A stretch of 64,000 bases of DNA from assembly GCF_030418125.1 (NCBI RefSeq), contig NZ_JAUHTR010000012.1:1-64000 (forward strand), written 5' to 3'. The notes below the pieces were generated by a model. It saw only the letters and a program-made list of their open reading frames with translations, was not told the DNA's origin and did not search any database. This document shows positions 50,728 to 60,793 of the stretch, piece after piece. Source of the stretch: Fictibacillus fluitans (GTDB lineage: Bacteria > Bacillota > Bacilli > Bacillales > Fictibacillaceae). Position 1 is the stretch's first letter, and every line of letters begins with the position of its first letter. Position numbers and translations under genes: made by a program.

Positions 50728-51405
50728 ATGGAAAATTTCATGGCTTTTAATTTTCAGGAACTGCCGTTTGTCATCATATCATTGGTTTTCGCTTTTACCA
50801 TTCACGAATTTGCCCACGCGTTTACCGCTTATTTATGCGGTGATCCGACAGCTAAGAATCAGGGCCGGCTGACCCTTTCGCCCATTGCTCATCTTGACCC
50901 TGTCGGCACCATTCTCTTGCTGATTGCCGGGTTTGGCTGGGCAAGGCCGGTTCCGGTTGACCGCCGCAATTTCAAGCGTCCTCACTTATATGGCATTCTT
51001 GTTTCGATTGCCGGGCCGCTGAGCAATATACTCCTTGCGGTTGTTGGCATCATTGTTTTTTATTCGCTTTTTACAACCGGCGTCGTCGACGGTGTATCGG
51101 AAAAAGGGATTGATTTTATCGACAAGCTGATAAACATGCTTGTGTATTTAAACGTCTTGCTGTTTGTCTTTAACCTGCTTCCTGTCCCGCCGCTTGACGG
51201 ATACAGGGTTCTCGAAGACCTGGCACCGGACAGAATCCGGGCCAAGATGATGAAATACGAGCATTTTGGTGTCATTCTTTTTCTGGTCCTGGTTTTAACC
51301 CCGCTCGACCGTTACACGATCTACCCGATTTTCAATACCATCGTGCCTGCAGTTGCCAATGCGGTGGATAACTGGATCCGTCCTTTCTTTGAATCTGGTA
51401 TATAA
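50728..51405 (+). CDS. site-2 protease family zinc metalloprotease (M50)
   Basis: The 225-residue membrane protein has the zinc motif H-E-F-A-H near residue 24-28 in the first helix region and the third ligand in N-L-L-P-V-P-P-L-D-G near 148-157. Such proteases cut within membranes; this short form has no PDZ domain. Target unknown. AAGGAGAG precedes the ATG. Probably cotranscribed with yttB. Confidence 0.9.
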   Translation: MENFMAFNFQELPFVIISLVFAFTIHEFAHAFTAYLCGDPTAKNQGRLTLSPIAHLDPVGTILLLIAGFGWARPVPVDRRNFKRPHLYGILVSIAGPLSNILLAVVGIIVFYSLFTTGVVDGVSEKGIDFIDKLINMLVYLNVLLFVFNLLPVPPLDGYRVLEDLAPDRIRAKMMKYEHFGVILFLVLVLTPLDRYTIYPIFNTIVPAVANAVDNWIRPFFESGI

Positions 51406-51430
51406 CTAGGAAAATAGGGCTAAGCTACAC

Positions 51431-51459
51431 TTGACAATTTGCCTTGGTATTCATACAAT
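51431..51459 (+). promoter_or_regulatory. sigma-A promoter of the leuS T-box transcript
   Basis: TTGACA, exactly 17 bases, TACAAT, about 45 bases before the leader structures. Confidence 0.88.
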
Positions 51460-51499
51460 ACAAGTTAAATATGGTAAATTACGATGATAAGGACTAGTA

Positions 51500-51738
51500 A
51501 AAAAGCAGAAGGAAGCAGAGAGTTGACGGATGGTGCAAGTCAACGCCCTAACCTTTTTGAACTCGCCTTGTAGTTGCGGAAGTGACAAGTAGCTTTTGCC
51601 GTGCAGCCCGCGTTAAGGGTCCAATGAGAGAGCGTGGCAAGTGTGCACGTTAATGTGGGTGGTACCGCGGCAGGTTAATTAAGTATGCACAACCTTTCGT
51701 CCCTGAATGAGTTTTAGGGGCGGAAGGTTTTTTATTTT
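51500..51738 (+). ncRNA. T-box leader of leuS (tRNA-Leu sensor)
   Basis: The T-box sequence AATGTGGGTGGTACCGCGG is at 51652-51670; its TGGT can pair with the ACCA end of uncharged tRNA. The upstream stem I region contains AACTCGCC, giving a leucine specifier codon CTC at about 51562-51564. The terminator AACCTTTCGTCCCT with AGGGGCGGAAGGTT and a T run lies at 51691-51738. Uncharged tRNA-Leu should permit readthrough into leuS. Confidence 0.93.
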
Positions 51739-51789
51739 TCCTTTATTACTTTAAAGGATGAATGTAAGTGACAGGGAGGAAGAGACAGT

Positions 51790-54207
51790 ATGCATTACGA
51801 TCATCGAAAGATCGAGCCAAAATGGCAGCACTATTGGGAAAACAATAAAACATTTAAAACCGAAGAGGATTATTCCAAACAGAAATTTTACGCTTTGGAT
51901 ATGTTTCCTTATCCATCGGGTGCAGGACTTCATGTTGGTCACCCGGAAGGCTATACAGCGACCGATATTCTTTCACGCATGAAGCGGATGCAGGATTACA
52001 ATGTACTCCATCCGATGGGATGGGACGCGTTCGGATTGCCCGCCGAGCAGTATGCACTCGATACGGGGAATGATCCGGCGGAGTTCACCGAAAAGAACAT
52101 TAATACCTTCCGCAGGCAGATTAAAGAACTTGGCTTCTCTTATGACTGGGACCGTGAAGTCAACACAACAGATCCTGAGTATTACAAGTGGACGCAATGG
52201 ATTTTTATCCAGCTGTATAAAAAAGGACTCGCTTACGTAGATGAAGTACCTGTGAACTGGTGTGAAGCACTGGGCACAGTCCTTGCGAATGAAGAAGTCA
52301 TCGATGGAAAAAGCGAACGCGGAGGCCATCCGGTTGTAAGGAAGCCGATGAGACAGTGGATGCTTAAAATTACTGCCTATGCCGACCGCCTTCTTGAAGA
52401 TTTGGAAGAGCTGGATTGGCCGGAAAGCCTGAAGGAAATGCAGCGCAACTGGATCGGCCGTTCGGAAGGTGCTGAAGTTCACTTTGACATCGACGGACAT
52501 GACAAGCAAGTTAAGGTGTTCACCACCCGTCCGGATACTTTGTTCGGAGCGACCTATCTTGTGCTTGCTCCAGAGCATTCCTATGTGAACGAGATTACTG
52601 CAGAAGCTCAAAAGCAGGCTGTTGAACAATACAAAAATGATGTGGCTACAAAGTCCGACCTTGAGCGCACCGAGCTTTCCAAAGAAAAAACAGGTGTCTT
52701 CACCGGTGCTTATGCTGTTAACCCGGTGAATGGCAAAAAGGTGCCAATCTGGATCGCAGACTATGTGCTGGCAACCTATGGTACGGGTGCTATTATGGCT
52801 GTCCCGGGGCATGACGAGCGAGACCATGAATTTGCCATGAAATTTGAATTGCCAATCATTGAAGTTGTAGAAGGCGGAGATGTAAGCAAAGAAGCATACG
52901 CAGGTGACGGGAAGCATGTAAATTCTGATTTCCTGGATGGTCTTGATAAGATAGAAGCCATTGAAAAGATCAACAGCTGGCTTGAAGAAAATAAAAAGGG
53001 TGAAAAGAAAATCACCTACCGTTTGCGTGACTGGCTGTTCTCCCGCCAGCGTTACTGGGGTGAACCGATCCCGATTATCCTTTGGGAAGACGGTACAATG
53101 ACGCATGTTGCGGAAGAAGAACTTCCTTTACGACTTCCGGTGGTGGAAGAAATCAAACCATCAGGAACAGGAGAATCCCCGCTTGCCAACGTTGCAGACT
53201 GGGTGAATGTCGTGGATCCTGAAACCGGCAAAAAGGGACGCCGGGAAACCAATACAATGCCGCAATGGGCAGGAAGCTGCTGGTACTATTTGCGTTACAT
53301 CGATCCGAAAAACAGCGAGGCAATTGCTGATCCGAAGAAAATTCAGCACTGGCTGCCGGTTGATATTTATATCGGCGGTGCAGAGCATGCGGTACTTCAC
53401 TTGCTGTATGCGCGTTTCTGGCACAAAGTTCTTTATGATTTGGGCATAGTTTCGACAAAAGAACCGTTTCAGAAGTTGTTCAACCAGGGAATGATTCTTG
53501 GGGAGAACAATGAAAAAATGAGCAAATCCAAAGGCAATGTGGTAAATCCGGATGAAATCGTAGTTTCTCACGGTGCGGATACACTCCGTATGTACGAAAT
53601 GTTTATGGGGCCGCTTGATGCTTCCATCGCATGGAGCACAACAGGCCTTGATGGATCCCGCCGTTTCCTTGACCGTGTCTGGCGCCTGTTTGTCGCAGAC
53701 AATGGAGAGCTTAACCCTGCGATCACCGATGAGCAGGGAACAGATGCTTTTGAACGTGTATATCATCAGACTGTGAAAAAGATTACGGAGGATTTTGAAG
53801 GACTTCGGTTTAACACCGGCATTTCCCAATTGATGGTGTTCGTCAATGAAGCCAACAAGCAAAAAATTCTTCCGAAATATGCGATGGAAGGCTTTGTGAA
53901 GCTTCTCTCCCCGATTGCTCCGCACATTACAGAGGAGCTGTGGGAAAAGCTCGGACACACCGGGACCATTTCTTATGAAGCCTGGCCTGTCTGGGATGAA
54001 GCCAAATTGGTGGATAAAGAGGTCGAGATTGTGGTACAAATCAACGGTAAAGTAAAAGCTAAACTAAGCGTACCGGCTGATATTACACGGGAAGACATGG
54101 AGCAGGTAGCGATGGAAAGTGATGCGGTCCAAAGCAGCATTGAAGGAAAAACGGTCCGCAAGGTGATTGCGGTGCCTGGCAAGCTCGTGAATATCGTTGC
54201 CAATTAA
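51790..54207 (+). CDS. leuS: leucyl-tRNA synthetase
   Basis: LeuRS charges tRNA-Leu. The 805-residue class I enzyme has the HIGH-type motif H-V-G-H near residue 49 (in [12 protein letters not shown]), an inserted editing domain (about 220-415, with [12 protein letters not shown]-x-R-D), the K-M-S-K-S motif near 577 and a C-terminal anticodon-binding region. Length is standard. GGGAGGAAGAG precedes the ATG. Controlled by the T-box leader; ytwF follows 21 bases later. Confidence 0.97.
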   Translation: MHYDHRKIEPKWQHYWENNKTFKTEEDYSKQKFYALDMFPYPSGAGLHVGHPEGYTATDILSRMKRMQDYNVLHPMGWDAFGLPAEQYALDTGNDPAEFTEKNINTFRRQIKELGFSYDWDREVNTTDPEYYKWTQWIFIQLYKKGLAYVDEVPVNWCEALGTVLANEEVIDGKSERGGHPVVRKPMRQWMLKITAYADRLLEDLEELDWPESLKEMQRNWIGRSEGAEVHFDIDGHDKQVKVFTTRPDTLFGATYLVLAPEHSYVNEITAEAQKQAVEQYKNDVATKSDLERTELSKEKTGVFTGAYAVNPVNGKKVPIWIADYVLATYGTGAIMAVPGHDERDHEFAMKFELPIIEVVEGGDVSKEAYAGDGKHVNSDFLDGLDKIEAIEKINSWLEENKKGEKKITYRLRDWLFSRQRYWGEPIPIILWEDGTMTHVAEEELPLRLPVVEEIKPSGTGESPLANVADWVNVVDPETGKKGRRETNTMPQWAGSCWYYLRYIDPKNSEAIADPKKIQHWLPVDIYIGGAEHAVLHLLYARFWHKVLYDLGIVSTKEPFQKLFNQGMILGENNEKMSKSKGNVVNPDEIVVSHGADTLRMYEMFMGPLDASIAWSTTGLDGSRRFLDRVWRLFVADNGELNPAITDEQGTDAFERVYHQTVKKITEDFEGLRFNTGISQLMVFVNEANKQKILPKYAMEGFVKLLSPIAPHITEELWEKLGHTGTISYEAWPVWDEAKLVDKEVEIVVQINGKVKAKLSVPADITREDMEQVAMESDAVQSSIEGKTVRKVIAVPGKLVNIVAN

Positions 54208-54228
54208 TCCATAAAGAGGTGAAATGAA

Positions 54229-54537
54229 ATGGAAGAGCATATTGAAACGGTTACTCCGGAAGAGGTTAAAGCCAAGCTGAAAAACGGTGAGACCATTTCC
54301 CTTATCGATGTCCGTGAGGATGAAGAAGTAGCTGCGGGTAAGATTCCTGAAGCGAAGCACATCAAAATGATGGAGATCCCTGACCGTTTAGACGAAATTA
54401 ACAAGGACGAAGAACATATCATTATCTGCCGTTCAGGTAAGCGAAGCGAGAATGTATCTTACTTTCTCCAGGACCATGGATATAAAGTGAAAAACATGGC
54501 CGGCGGCATGATGGCTTATGAAAGAGACTCCGAGTAA
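54229..54537 (+). CDS. ytwF: rhodanese-like protein YtwF
   Basis: The 102-residue single rhodanese domain has the active-site loop C-R-S-G-K-R-S near residue 66-72, a basic loop suited to sulfur transfer, and starts with the usual I-D-V-R-E-D strand. The acceptor is unknown. AAGAGGTGA precedes the ATG. It shares the leuS transcript or a close promoter and ends at a terminator. Confidence 0.9.
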   Translation: MEEHIETVTPEEVKAKLKNGETISLIDVREDEEVAAGKIPEAKHIKMMEIPDRLDEINKDEEHIIICRSGKRSENVSYFLQDHGYKVKNMAGGMMAYERDSE

Positions 54538-54543
54538 AATAAG

Positions 54544-54577
54544 AACCGGCTGTGTGAAAATGCGCAGCCGGTTTTTC
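54544..54577 (+). terminator. intrinsic terminator of leuS-ytwF
   Basis: AACCGGCTG pairs with CAGCCGGTT around an 11-base loop, followed by T residues. Confidence 0.88.
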
Positions 54578-54666
54578 TTTGTCTTGCTTTAAACTGCAAA
54601 ACTAGAGGGATTTTTACAAAGGATTCGACGAAACCGTGGTGGAATTAGTAAGACAGGAGGTGGGGT

Positions 54667-54858
54667 ATGCTAAAGATAAGATTATTTGATGAAGAACATG
54701 AAGAAGACCTGGAAGGTGCGGTTAATGCTTTTCTGGAGAATATTCCTGAATCCCATATCAAAGATGTTAAGTACCAGGTTTCCATCAGTGACAGTCTGAG
54801 GTCAGAAGAGGAACCGACCATATACTCCTATTCCATAATGGTAGTTTACAGCGAATAA
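54667..54858 (+). CDS. cse60: sporulation protein Cse60 (YteV family)
   Basis: The 63 residues match the Cse60 pattern: K-I-R-L-F-D-E-E-H-E-E-D-L-E at the start, a short helix, then I-K-D-V-K-Y-Q-V and Y-S-I-M-V-V-Y at the end. In B. subtilis cse60 is transcribed by sigma-E in the mother cell. AGGAGGTGGGGT precedes the ATG. It is next to ytfP as in B. subtilis. I could not see a clear sigma-E promoter. Confidence 0.85.
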   Translation: MLKIRLFDEEHEEDLEGAVNAFLENIPESHIKDVKYQVSISDSLRSEEEPTIYSYSIMVVYSE

Positions 54859-54861
54859 ACA

Positions 54862-54905
54862 AAAAAGGCTGAGAGGCAAGTGTTTTTCACTTCCTCTCAG
54901 CCTAT
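54862..54905. terminator. bidirectional terminator between cse60 and ytfP
   Basis: AGGCTGAGAGG and CCTCTCAGCCT with an inner AAGTG/CACTT helix. Confidence 0.88.
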
Positions 54906-54910
54906 TTATG

Positions 54911-56167
54911 TTACAGCAGAGCAGCGTTCGTACCGGCCAGATGCCCGGTGACAAATGCAACGGTGATGTTGAATCCTCCGGTATATCCGTGGAGGTCCAG
55001 TACTTCACCGCAGAAATACAAACCCTTCATCTTTTTGGAAGCCATGCTTTTCGGCTCGATTTCCTTAATCGATACGCCTCCGCCGGTAACAAAAGCTTTT
55101 TCAATAGAAAGCGTTCCGTTCACCTCTAATGGGAACCGTTTAAACAGTGAAGTGAGCTTCCGCAGACTTTGCTTGTTCACATGCTCGCCGGTGACCTCAG
55201 GCGGTATTTCCGCTTCTTCCAGCAAAAACAGGAGATACCGTTCGGCAAGAAACCCTTTTAAAACATTTTTTATTGCCTTTTTTGGATCATTTTTCAAAAG
55301 GTTGTTTACTTGCTGAAACAGTTCCTCTTCATTTTGATCGGGAAAGGCATCGATGCTCATAGAAATGGTCTTCGCATTAAACTTTTTGAGAGCTTTTACT
55401 ACATATTGGCTCGACCTGAGAACAGCGGGCCCCGAAATGCCGAAGTGGGTAAAAATCATGTCGCCTTTATGAGCTTTGATCAGCTTGCCCTTTGGATTCC
55501 AGACAGACAGCTCTGCCTGGCGGAGTGACAGTCCCTGAAGGGTTTTTGATTTAATAAAGGGCTCGGAAGAGGTGATGGGAACCTCTGTCGGATAAAGCTC
55601 AGTGATGGTATGGCCGGCTTTTTTTGCCCATGCATATCCATCCCCGGTTGATCCGGTATGCGGTACCGATTTTCCTCCGACGGCAATGATCACGGCCTTG
55701 GCGGGTATGACGGTGCCGTTTTTCAAAACGACTTCTTTTACCTCTTCGTCCGCATAGTTGATGGTTTCGACTGGCGCGTTGGTCCAGATTTTCACACCGA
55801 GGGATTCAATTTTCTGTAACAAGGCCGCAACCACATCGCCTGCCTTATTGCTGACAGGAAACATTCTGCCATTGTCTTCTTCTTTTAACGCAATGCCCAG
55901 TCCCTCAAAAAAAGAAATAATATTCTCGTTATTAAAGATGGAAAATGCACTGTATAAAAAACGCCCGTTTCCGGGAATGTGTTTGATGATTTCATCAATG
56001 GGCAGCCTGTTGGTGACGTTGCACCGTCCTCCGCCTGAAATGGCAAGCTTCCTGCCAAGCTTTTCCCCTTTATCGATGAGCAGTACTTTTCTGCCCTTTG
56101 ATGCTGCTGCGGCTGAAGCCATGAGTCCTGATGGCCCTCCGCCGATGACAACCACATCATATTTCAT
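54911..56167 (-). CDS. ytfP: FAD-dependent oxidoreductase YtfP (HI0933 family)
   Basis: The 418-residue flavoprotein has an N-terminal dinucleotide fold V-I-G-G-G-P-S-G near residue 7-14, the K-x-x-x-S-G-G-G-R-C-N motif near 40-51 that marks the HI0933/YhiN family, and a C-terminal G-E-V-L-D near 378 with G-G-F-N. The reaction is not known. I start at 56167 (AGGTG upstream, then [10 protein letters not shown]); the in-frame extension to 56236 has no ribosome site. Confidence 0.9.
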   Translation of the reverse strand: MKYDVVVIGGGPSGLMASAAAASKGRKVLLIDKGEKLGRKLAISGGGRCNVTNRLPIDEIIKHIPGNGRFLYSAFSIFNNENIISFFEGLGIALKEEDNGRMFPVSNKAGDVVAALLQKIESLGVKIWTNAPVETINYADEEVKEVVLKNGTVIPAKAVIIAVGGKSVPHTGSTGDGYAWAKKAGHTITELYPTEVPITSSEPFIKSKTLQGLSLRQAELSVWNPKGKLIKAHKGDMIFTHFGISGPAVLRSSQYVVKALKKFNAKTISMSIDAFPDQNEEELFQQVNNLLKNDPKKAIKNVLKGFLAERYLLFLLEEAEIPPEVTGEHVNKQSLRKLTSLFKRFPLEVNGTLSIEKAFVTGGGVSIKEIEPKSMASKKMKGLYFCGEVLDLHGYTGGFNITVAFVTGHLAGTNAALL

Positions 56168-56373
56168 GTTTGCACCTGCTTCCTTTTCTGCCAGGCTTTT
56201 AAACCGGGTCTTGTAAAACACGTTCATTTCATACAATCAAAAAGATACCATAAATTTTATCAAATTAAAAATTCTGTTTCATTTGATCGCTTGTGTTACA
56301 ATACTAATGTTGTTTTAAGAGATCACATTAAAAGATTGCATAGTTGCAGCATTTAATAGTAGGAGATGGATTC

Positions 56374-58005
56374 ATGTCTCGGTTATTGCGAGGAACGTTA
56401 ATATTAACAGCAGCAACATTTTTTTCAAAGTTTATCGGTATGCTATACATTATCCCTTTCAATGCACTTGTCGGCACGAAGGGGCTTGCGTTATATGGAT
56501 ATGCCTATAATCCCTATACGGTGCTGTTAAGCATTGCAACGATGGGAGTTCCGCTGGCTGTTTCAAAGTTTGTATCGAAGTATAATACGCTCGGAGATTA
56601 TGAGACCGGAAGAAGATTATTAAAATCGGGACTTTGGATCATGAGCGCCACCGGCTTTGTTGCTTTTCTGATACTGTACTTCATGGCTCCCGGACTTGCG
56701 TCAAATATTCTGGGAAAACACGACGGAGTCGGTAATTCGGTCGAGGACATCACGTTTGTAATCCGGATGGTAAGTACCGCCCTGATTTTTGTTCCTTCCA
56801 TGAGCTTGATCAGAGGGTACTTTCAAGGGTTTCAATCCATGGGGCCTACTGCTGTTTCGCAGGTGATTGAACAAATTGTCCGTATTTTGTTTATTTTGAT
56901 TGCCAGCTACATCGTCATTAAAGTAATGCATGGCGATTTAACCACCGCTGTCGGACTTGCTACGTTTGCGGCTACAGTCGGTGCAGTCGGCGGTTTGCTT
57001 GTTCTGATCTGGTACTGGAACCGCAGACGGCCTTATCTGAAAAAACTGTATGAAGAATCCACGGTTGAATCCACGGTGTCGCTGCCTGCGATTTATAAAG
57101 AAATCGTCTCGTATGCCATTCCATTTGTAGCGGTAGGGCTTGCCATACCACTATATAAAAATATTGATCAGTTTACCGTAGTTAATACACTGCAAAACGC
57201 GGGATACACCCTGAAAAAAGCAGAAGCTGTGTTTGCGATGGTCACCCAGACTTCCCACCAGCTGGTCATGATTCCGGTGTCGCTTGCTACCGCCTTTGCA
57301 TTGACGCTGATTCCGGTGATCACGAAGTCTTATACAGAAGGTGACCGGGAAAACCTGAACAAGCAGATCACTCAGGCCTTCCAAATCACCCTGTTCCTGA
57401 CGGTGCCGGCGGCTATCGGGCTTTCGGCCCTTGCCTATCCGGCGTATGGTACGCTCTTTACCCTGGGGGACATCAAGCTTGGAGGACAGATTCTCGAATG
57501 GTATTCTCTGTCCGGAATCTGGTTCGCCATGTTTACTGTGACAGCAGCAGTAATGCAGGGCCTTAACCGGCAAAAATTTGCGCTTTTCAGCATGCTTGTA
57601 GGAATTCTGTTTAAGCTGTCGCTGAATATACCGCTCGTTCTTTTATGGAAGGGAGTCGGATCCGTCATTGCCACTAATATTGGCTATACGGTCTCCATTT
57701 TAATTAACCTGTATGTCATCAAGAAATACGGGGAGTTTTCTTATAAGTGGGTCATTCGGCGCTCCATCCTGATTCTTGCTTTTGGTTTGGTCATGGCTGC
57801 TGCTGTCGTTTATCTGGTAAAAGCTCCGATTGAACAATCATTTGATGGTGTTTATACAAAAGCAAGAGGCGTTATCGTGCTGGCTGCAGGTATCATTTCG
57901 GGAGGACTTGTTTATTTCTTCCTCGCTTACCGTTCAGGCCTGATTGGCCTTATACTGGGACAGAGGTTCAAATTCCTGAAACGGAAAAATCAAAAAGCCA
58001 CATAG
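56374..58005 (+). CDS. murJ: lipid II flippase MurJ (YtgP)
   Basis: YtgP is the MurJ-type MOP-family flippase that moves lipid II across the membrane for cell-wall synthesis in B. subtilis. The 543-residue protein has about 14 helices, starting S-R-L-L-R-G-T-L-I-L-T-A-A-T-F-F-S-K-F, with conserved charged positions in L-I-R-G-Y-F-Q-G near 150. ATG 56374 follows AGGAGATG; the frame opens at 56344 without a ribosome site. SpoVB is a sporulation paralogue, but the neighbours ytfP and ytzG support YtgP. Confidence 0.92.
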   Translation: MSRLLRGTLILTAATFFSKFIGMLYIIPFNALVGTKGLALYGYAYNPYTVLLSIATMGVPLAVSKFVSKYNTLGDYETGRRLLKSGLWIMSATGFVAFLILYFMAPGLASNILGKHDGVGNSVEDITFVIRMVSTALIFVPSMSLIRGYFQGFQSMGPTAVSQVIEQIVRILFILIASYIVIKVMHGDLTTAVGLATFAATVGAVGGLLVLIWYWNRRRPYLKKLYEESTVESTVSLPAIYKEIVSYAIPFVAVGLAIPLYKNIDQFTVVNTLQNAGYTLKKAEAVFAMVTQTSHQLVMIPVSLATAFALTLIPVITKSYTEGDRENLNKQITQAFQITLFLTVPAAIGLSALAYPAYGTLFTLGDIKLGGQILEWYSLSGIWFAMFTVTAAVMQGLNRQKFALFSMLVGILFKLSLNIPLVLLWKGVGSVIATNIGYTVSILINLYVIKKYGEFSYKWVIRRSILILAFGLVMAAAVVYLVKAPIEQSFDGVYTKARGVIVLAAGIISGGLVYFFLAYRSGLIGLILGQRFKFLKRKNQKAT

Positions 58006-58037
58006 AAAGAAGGTCCTGTAACAGGACCTTCTTTCTG
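58003..58037 (+). terminator. intrinsic terminator of murJ
   Basis: AGAAAGAAGGTCCTGT pairs perfectly with its complement around one A; it overlaps the stop codon. Confidence 0.85.
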
Positions 58038-58082
58038 CAGTGATGGCTTTGTGGGTCGTGCTGTTTGCTAAACTCCGGGAAT

Positions 58083-58520
58083 TCACTTGGGATTGACTTT
58101 TTGTTCATCATACCATTTTAATTGGTTGCCGATACTATATCCCTGCAGGGGTACTTCAAATTGGTATCCCACACGGCTGAGCGCAGGCTGAAGATGCTCG
58201 CGATATACCCAGCCGCCATGGAGGAAAACCGTGGTTTCTTCCGGTTTTTCATGAGTGAGCAGTTCATCAATGACCTTACGTGCCCATTCCTGCTTTTGTT
58301 TGGATGAGAAATTTTTAATGGAAACATTATAAGGCTCAATCTCCTCATCCTGAGTAAGAAACCCTTCTTTTGCACTGTAAAAATAAAAGGCATCATAATG
58401 TTCCTTTGCATAATGAACAGATTTCGTAAAGAGTGGGCTTATGTATAATTCAATCGCAGTTGCGGGATGGTTCAGTTTTTTTCTGGCAGTAGCCAGCAGG
58501 CCAATTTTCCGCTTCATCAC
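58083..58520 (-). CDS. DUF6884-type hypothetical protein
   Basis: The 145-residue protein begins K-I-G-L-L-A-T-A-R-K-K-L then Y-I-S-P-L-F-T-K-S, the pattern of small proteins annotated DUF6884 that look like nucleotide- or base-binding domains. It also has F-Y-S-A-K-E-G-F-L near 48 and F-L-H-G-G-W-V-Y near 98. No catalytic role is known. The GTG start lies 7 bases after AGGAGG, with an ATG one codon later. Confidence 0.6.
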   Translation of the reverse strand: MMKRKIGLLATARKKLNHPATAIELYISPLFTKSVHYAKEHYDAFYFYSAKEGFLTQDEEIEPYNVSIKNFSSKQKQEWARKVIDELLTHEKPEETTVFLHGGWVYREHLQPALSRVGYQFEVPLQGYSIGNQLKWYDEQKVNPK

Positions 58521-58625
58521 ATAATCTCCTCCTATAGTACTAAAATACCCGCATTTAATAATTATAAAGCAAAAATTTCAAATTATATAGGAAAATATAC
58601 TTATGAAAAGAAAAGAGGTATAGCC

Positions 58626-59354
58626 ATGATTCGCATTGATAAATTATTAGCCAATATGGGATTTGGAAGCCGGAAAGAAGTAAAACAGTTATTGAAATCA
58701 GGTGCTGTTAACGTGGATGAAACAGTTGTGAAAGACAGTAAAACAAAAGTGGATCCAAACGGACAAAAGGTGACCGTTCATGGTGAGGAAGTGATTTATC
58801 AGGAAACCATCTATCTGATGATGAACAAACCTCCTGGGGTCATTTCTGCAACGGAAGACCGTGCTCAAGAGACAGTAATTGACCTTCTGGAGGAGAAGGA
58901 CAGGGTTCTTTCTCCATTTCCGGTGGGCCGGCTGGACAAAGATACAGAAGGCCTGCTCATACTTACGAATGACGGACAATTGTCCCACTCGCTTTTATCC
59001 CCTAAAAAGCATGTACCTAAAACCTATTTTGCAAAAATTGACGGCTTTGTTACCGAGGAAGATGCAGAAGCCTTCAAACAGGGTGTTACGCTGGAGGATG
59101 GCTACCTCACCAAGCCCGGGGAACTTGTTATTCTCCATTCCGGAGAGAATTCCGAAATTCAGCTTACCATTACAGAAGGCAAGTTTCATCAGGTAAAACG
59201 GATGTTTGAGGCAGTCGGGAAAAAAGTAACCTACCTGCAACGGATACGGATGGGCAATCTTGATCTCGATGAAGAATTGAAATTGGGAGAATACAGAGTA
59301 TTGACGGAGGACGAATTGGACCGGCTGCAGGACGGAGAGGTTTTTTCTCGCTGA
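58626..59354 (+). CDS. ytzG: RsuA-family 16S rRNA pseudouridine synthase YtzG
   Basis: The 242-residue enzyme has an N-terminal S4 RNA-binding domain (R-I-D-K-L-L-A-N-M-G-F-G-S-R-K-E-V) and a pseudouridine-synthase domain with the catalytic aspartate in G-R-L-D-K-D-T-E-G-L near 101-110. By family it modifies small-subunit rRNA. I start at 58626 (AGAGGT upstream), where the S4 domain begins; the longer frame from 58467 overlaps the opposing gene. Confidence 0.92.
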   Translation: MIRIDKLLANMGFGSRKEVKQLLKSGAVNVDETVVKDSKTKVDPNGQKVTVHGEEVIYQETIYLMMNKPPGVISATEDRAQETVIDLLEEKDRVLSPFPVGRLDKDTEGLLILTNDGQLSHSLLSPKKHVPKTYFAKIDGFVTEEDAEAFKQGVTLEDGYLTKPGELVILHSGENSEIQLTITEGKFHQVKRMFEAVGKKVTYLQRIRMGNLDLDEELKLGEYRVLTEDELDRLQDGEVFSR

Positions 59355-59389
59355 TATTGGGGTAAAGCCTCCAAAAGGAGGAATGTTTC

Positions 59390-60037
59390 ATGCTTATAAA
59401 AGGAACAGATTTGCTCGACAAAAAAGTCCGTCATGCACAAGCCAATGAAGATCATATTGAATTGAATGGCATTCTTCTAAATAAATATGACTTTTCCCTG
59501 TGTTATCTTACATTTGAGGAGGCCGTTCCTGCAGATGCTGGTAATGAGAAGTCATTTGAGGCTGTCGACAGGAGTGTCCTGGATATGCAGGCAGCGACAA
59601 GCGGAATCGGTTCACAGAGTACACCATTAAGCGGAACAGGATATCCTGTTGCCACCAAAACAACAATAAAAGAAACATACTATATTCCGTGGCATGAGAT
59701 TGTTTCACTGGATGACGATATCGTCTATCAGGGGAATGAACGGCAGCTGCAAGAGCCGGAAGAATGTATGGAATCCACCCTATTTAAGGGTTGGACATTG
59801 GAAACCATTGACGGAGACAAAATCGGTAAAATTCAAGATTTGATTCTCGATACCATTGCAAAGAAGGCAGTAGCTCTAGAAGTTACCGAGGGCTTTTGGT
59901 CCAAGCTGATGGGGGAAGGCAACAAGTATATGCCCATTGCGGGAGAGCCGAACTATGCAGAGGAAAAATGGATTGTTGAAACAGAACTCAAGGATCACCT
60001 GGTAAATTCCAAAGAAGAAATTCAGCCGATATTTTAA
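59390..60037 (+). CDS. PRC-barrel domain protein
   Basis: The 215-residue protein has two PRC-barrel-like units: residues about 1-110 (L-D-K-K-V-R-H-A then Y-Y-I-P-W-H-E-I-V-S-L-D-D) and 125-210 (L-F-K-G-W-T-L-E-T-I-D-G-D-K-I-G-K-I-Q-D-L). A linker with Ser/Thr/Gly lies between. Such domains are found in ribosome maturation factors and photosynthetic proteins; no specific role can be given. AAAAGGAGG precedes the ATG. Confidence 0.75.
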   Translation: MLIKGTDLLDKKVRHAQANEDHIELNGILLNKYDFSLCYLTFEEAVPADAGNEKSFEAVDRSVLDMQAATSGIGSQSTPLSGTGYPVATKTTIKETYYIPWHEIVSLDDDIVYQGNERQLQEPEECMESTLFKGWTLETIDGDKIGKIQDLILDTIAKKAVALEVTEGFWSKLMGEGNKYMPIAGEPNYAEEKWIVETELKDHLVNSKEEIQPIF

Positions 60038-60046
60038 AAATTCGCA

Positions 60047-60079
60047 ACAAAAACCCCTGTCCACTTCCGGCAGGGGTTA
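60047..60079 (-). terminator. intrinsic terminator of ytzE
   Basis: AACCCCTG pairs with CAGGGGTT on the minus strand, followed by TTTTGTTG. The plus strand has no T run. Confidence 0.75.
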
Positions 60080-60110
60080 ACTTATGGATGCAAGAAACGG
60101 ATTCTCTTGC

Positions 60111-60329
60111 TTAAGATACTTTTACTTTTTTTGAGGTCGCCTGCCACAATCCGCGGCTCGGGCTTGTTACCAGGTTGTTATACGCCAATACATTTAAGTC
60201 TCTCTGGATCGTACGCTGCGTAGTTCCAAATTCTTCAACCAATTCTCGTGTTGTAACAGTCCCTTTCTTTTTGATAAAAAGATACATGGATTTTACACGG
60301 TTCAACATACGGTTAGTTGAAGGACTCAA
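60111..60329 (-). CDS. ytzE: DeoR-type helix-turn-helix protein YtzE
   Basis: The 72-residue protein is only a DeoR winged helix: M-Y-L-F-I-K-K-K-G-T-V-T-T-R-E-L-V-E-E-F then T-Q-R-T-I-Q-R-D-L-N-V-L. It lacks the sugar-sensing domain of full DeoR regulators, as does B. subtilis YtzE. TTG 60329 follows GGGAGTGG; ATG 60308 is a shorter alternative. Target genes are unknown. Confidence 0.85.
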   Translation of the reverse strand: MSPSTNRMLNRVKSMYLFIKKKGTVTTRELVEEFGTTQRTIQRDLNVLAYNNLVTSPSRGLWQATSKKVKVS

Positions 60330-60435
60330 AAAACCACTCCCTATACAGTATTGTTGGTTCATAATAAATTATAGTGATAGTTCATTAATTTATTATGATG
60401 AATTGTTTAAGTTTTCTTTAAATACGAGAATGAAC

Positions 60436-60607
60436 ATAAAAAGCGAAGACTCCACTTTAGGTTCTTCGCTGCTTGGCCATGATCTTAAGTATCATGTTTC
60501 TCTATATCTCGGATGATTGGCGGCTTTGCAGCATAGAATGGGCACTGTTTCAGTTACAAAAAACAGGCATTCATTTGTACGAATATAACAACCACACCTC
60601 CTATTTA
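60436..60607 (-). ncRNA. possible short transcript (about 170 nt), non-coding or tiny ORF
   Basis: On the minus strand a TTGCTT-N17-TATAAT promoter (60614-60642) is followed by AGGAGGTG (60595-60602) and, about 130 bases on, an AGCGAAGA/TCTTCGCT hairpin with TTTTT (60436-60470). Only very short frames follow the ribosome-like site (a 6-codon frame from TTG 60591, or 13 codons from GTG 60595, which is too close). It could be a small RNA or encode a tiny peptide. Confidence 0.4.
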
Positions 60608-60613
60608 CGCGAT

Positions 60614-60642
60614 ATTATACTTCAATTTTCGAAAAAAAGCAA
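60614..60642 (-). promoter_or_regulatory. sigma-A promoter for the possible short transcript
   Basis: TTGCTT, exactly 17 bases, TATAAT on the minus strand. No annotated gene lies downstream before the terminator at 60436-60470. Confidence 0.6.
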
Positions 60643-60793
60643 GCAAATAAGCTCTTTTCCGAACGTTTTTTAATATATTTTCATTTTTTTGATCCAATCG
60701 GCTAAAATAGAAGAAGGTTTTGACCATTATAAGGATGAACCATCCGGAAATGGTAAATCATACATATAGATCCAGAAGAAAGGTGAACCATCT

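Noticed and set aside
51973-54039. Long minus-strand frames (377 and 292 codons) inside leuS
   Set aside because: Antisense shadows of leuS; no ribosome site or recognisable domain.
60473-60673. 66-codon plus-strand frame before pepV
   Set aside because: No ribosome site, unusual composition, and it runs opposite to a clear promoter-terminator pair on the minus strand.
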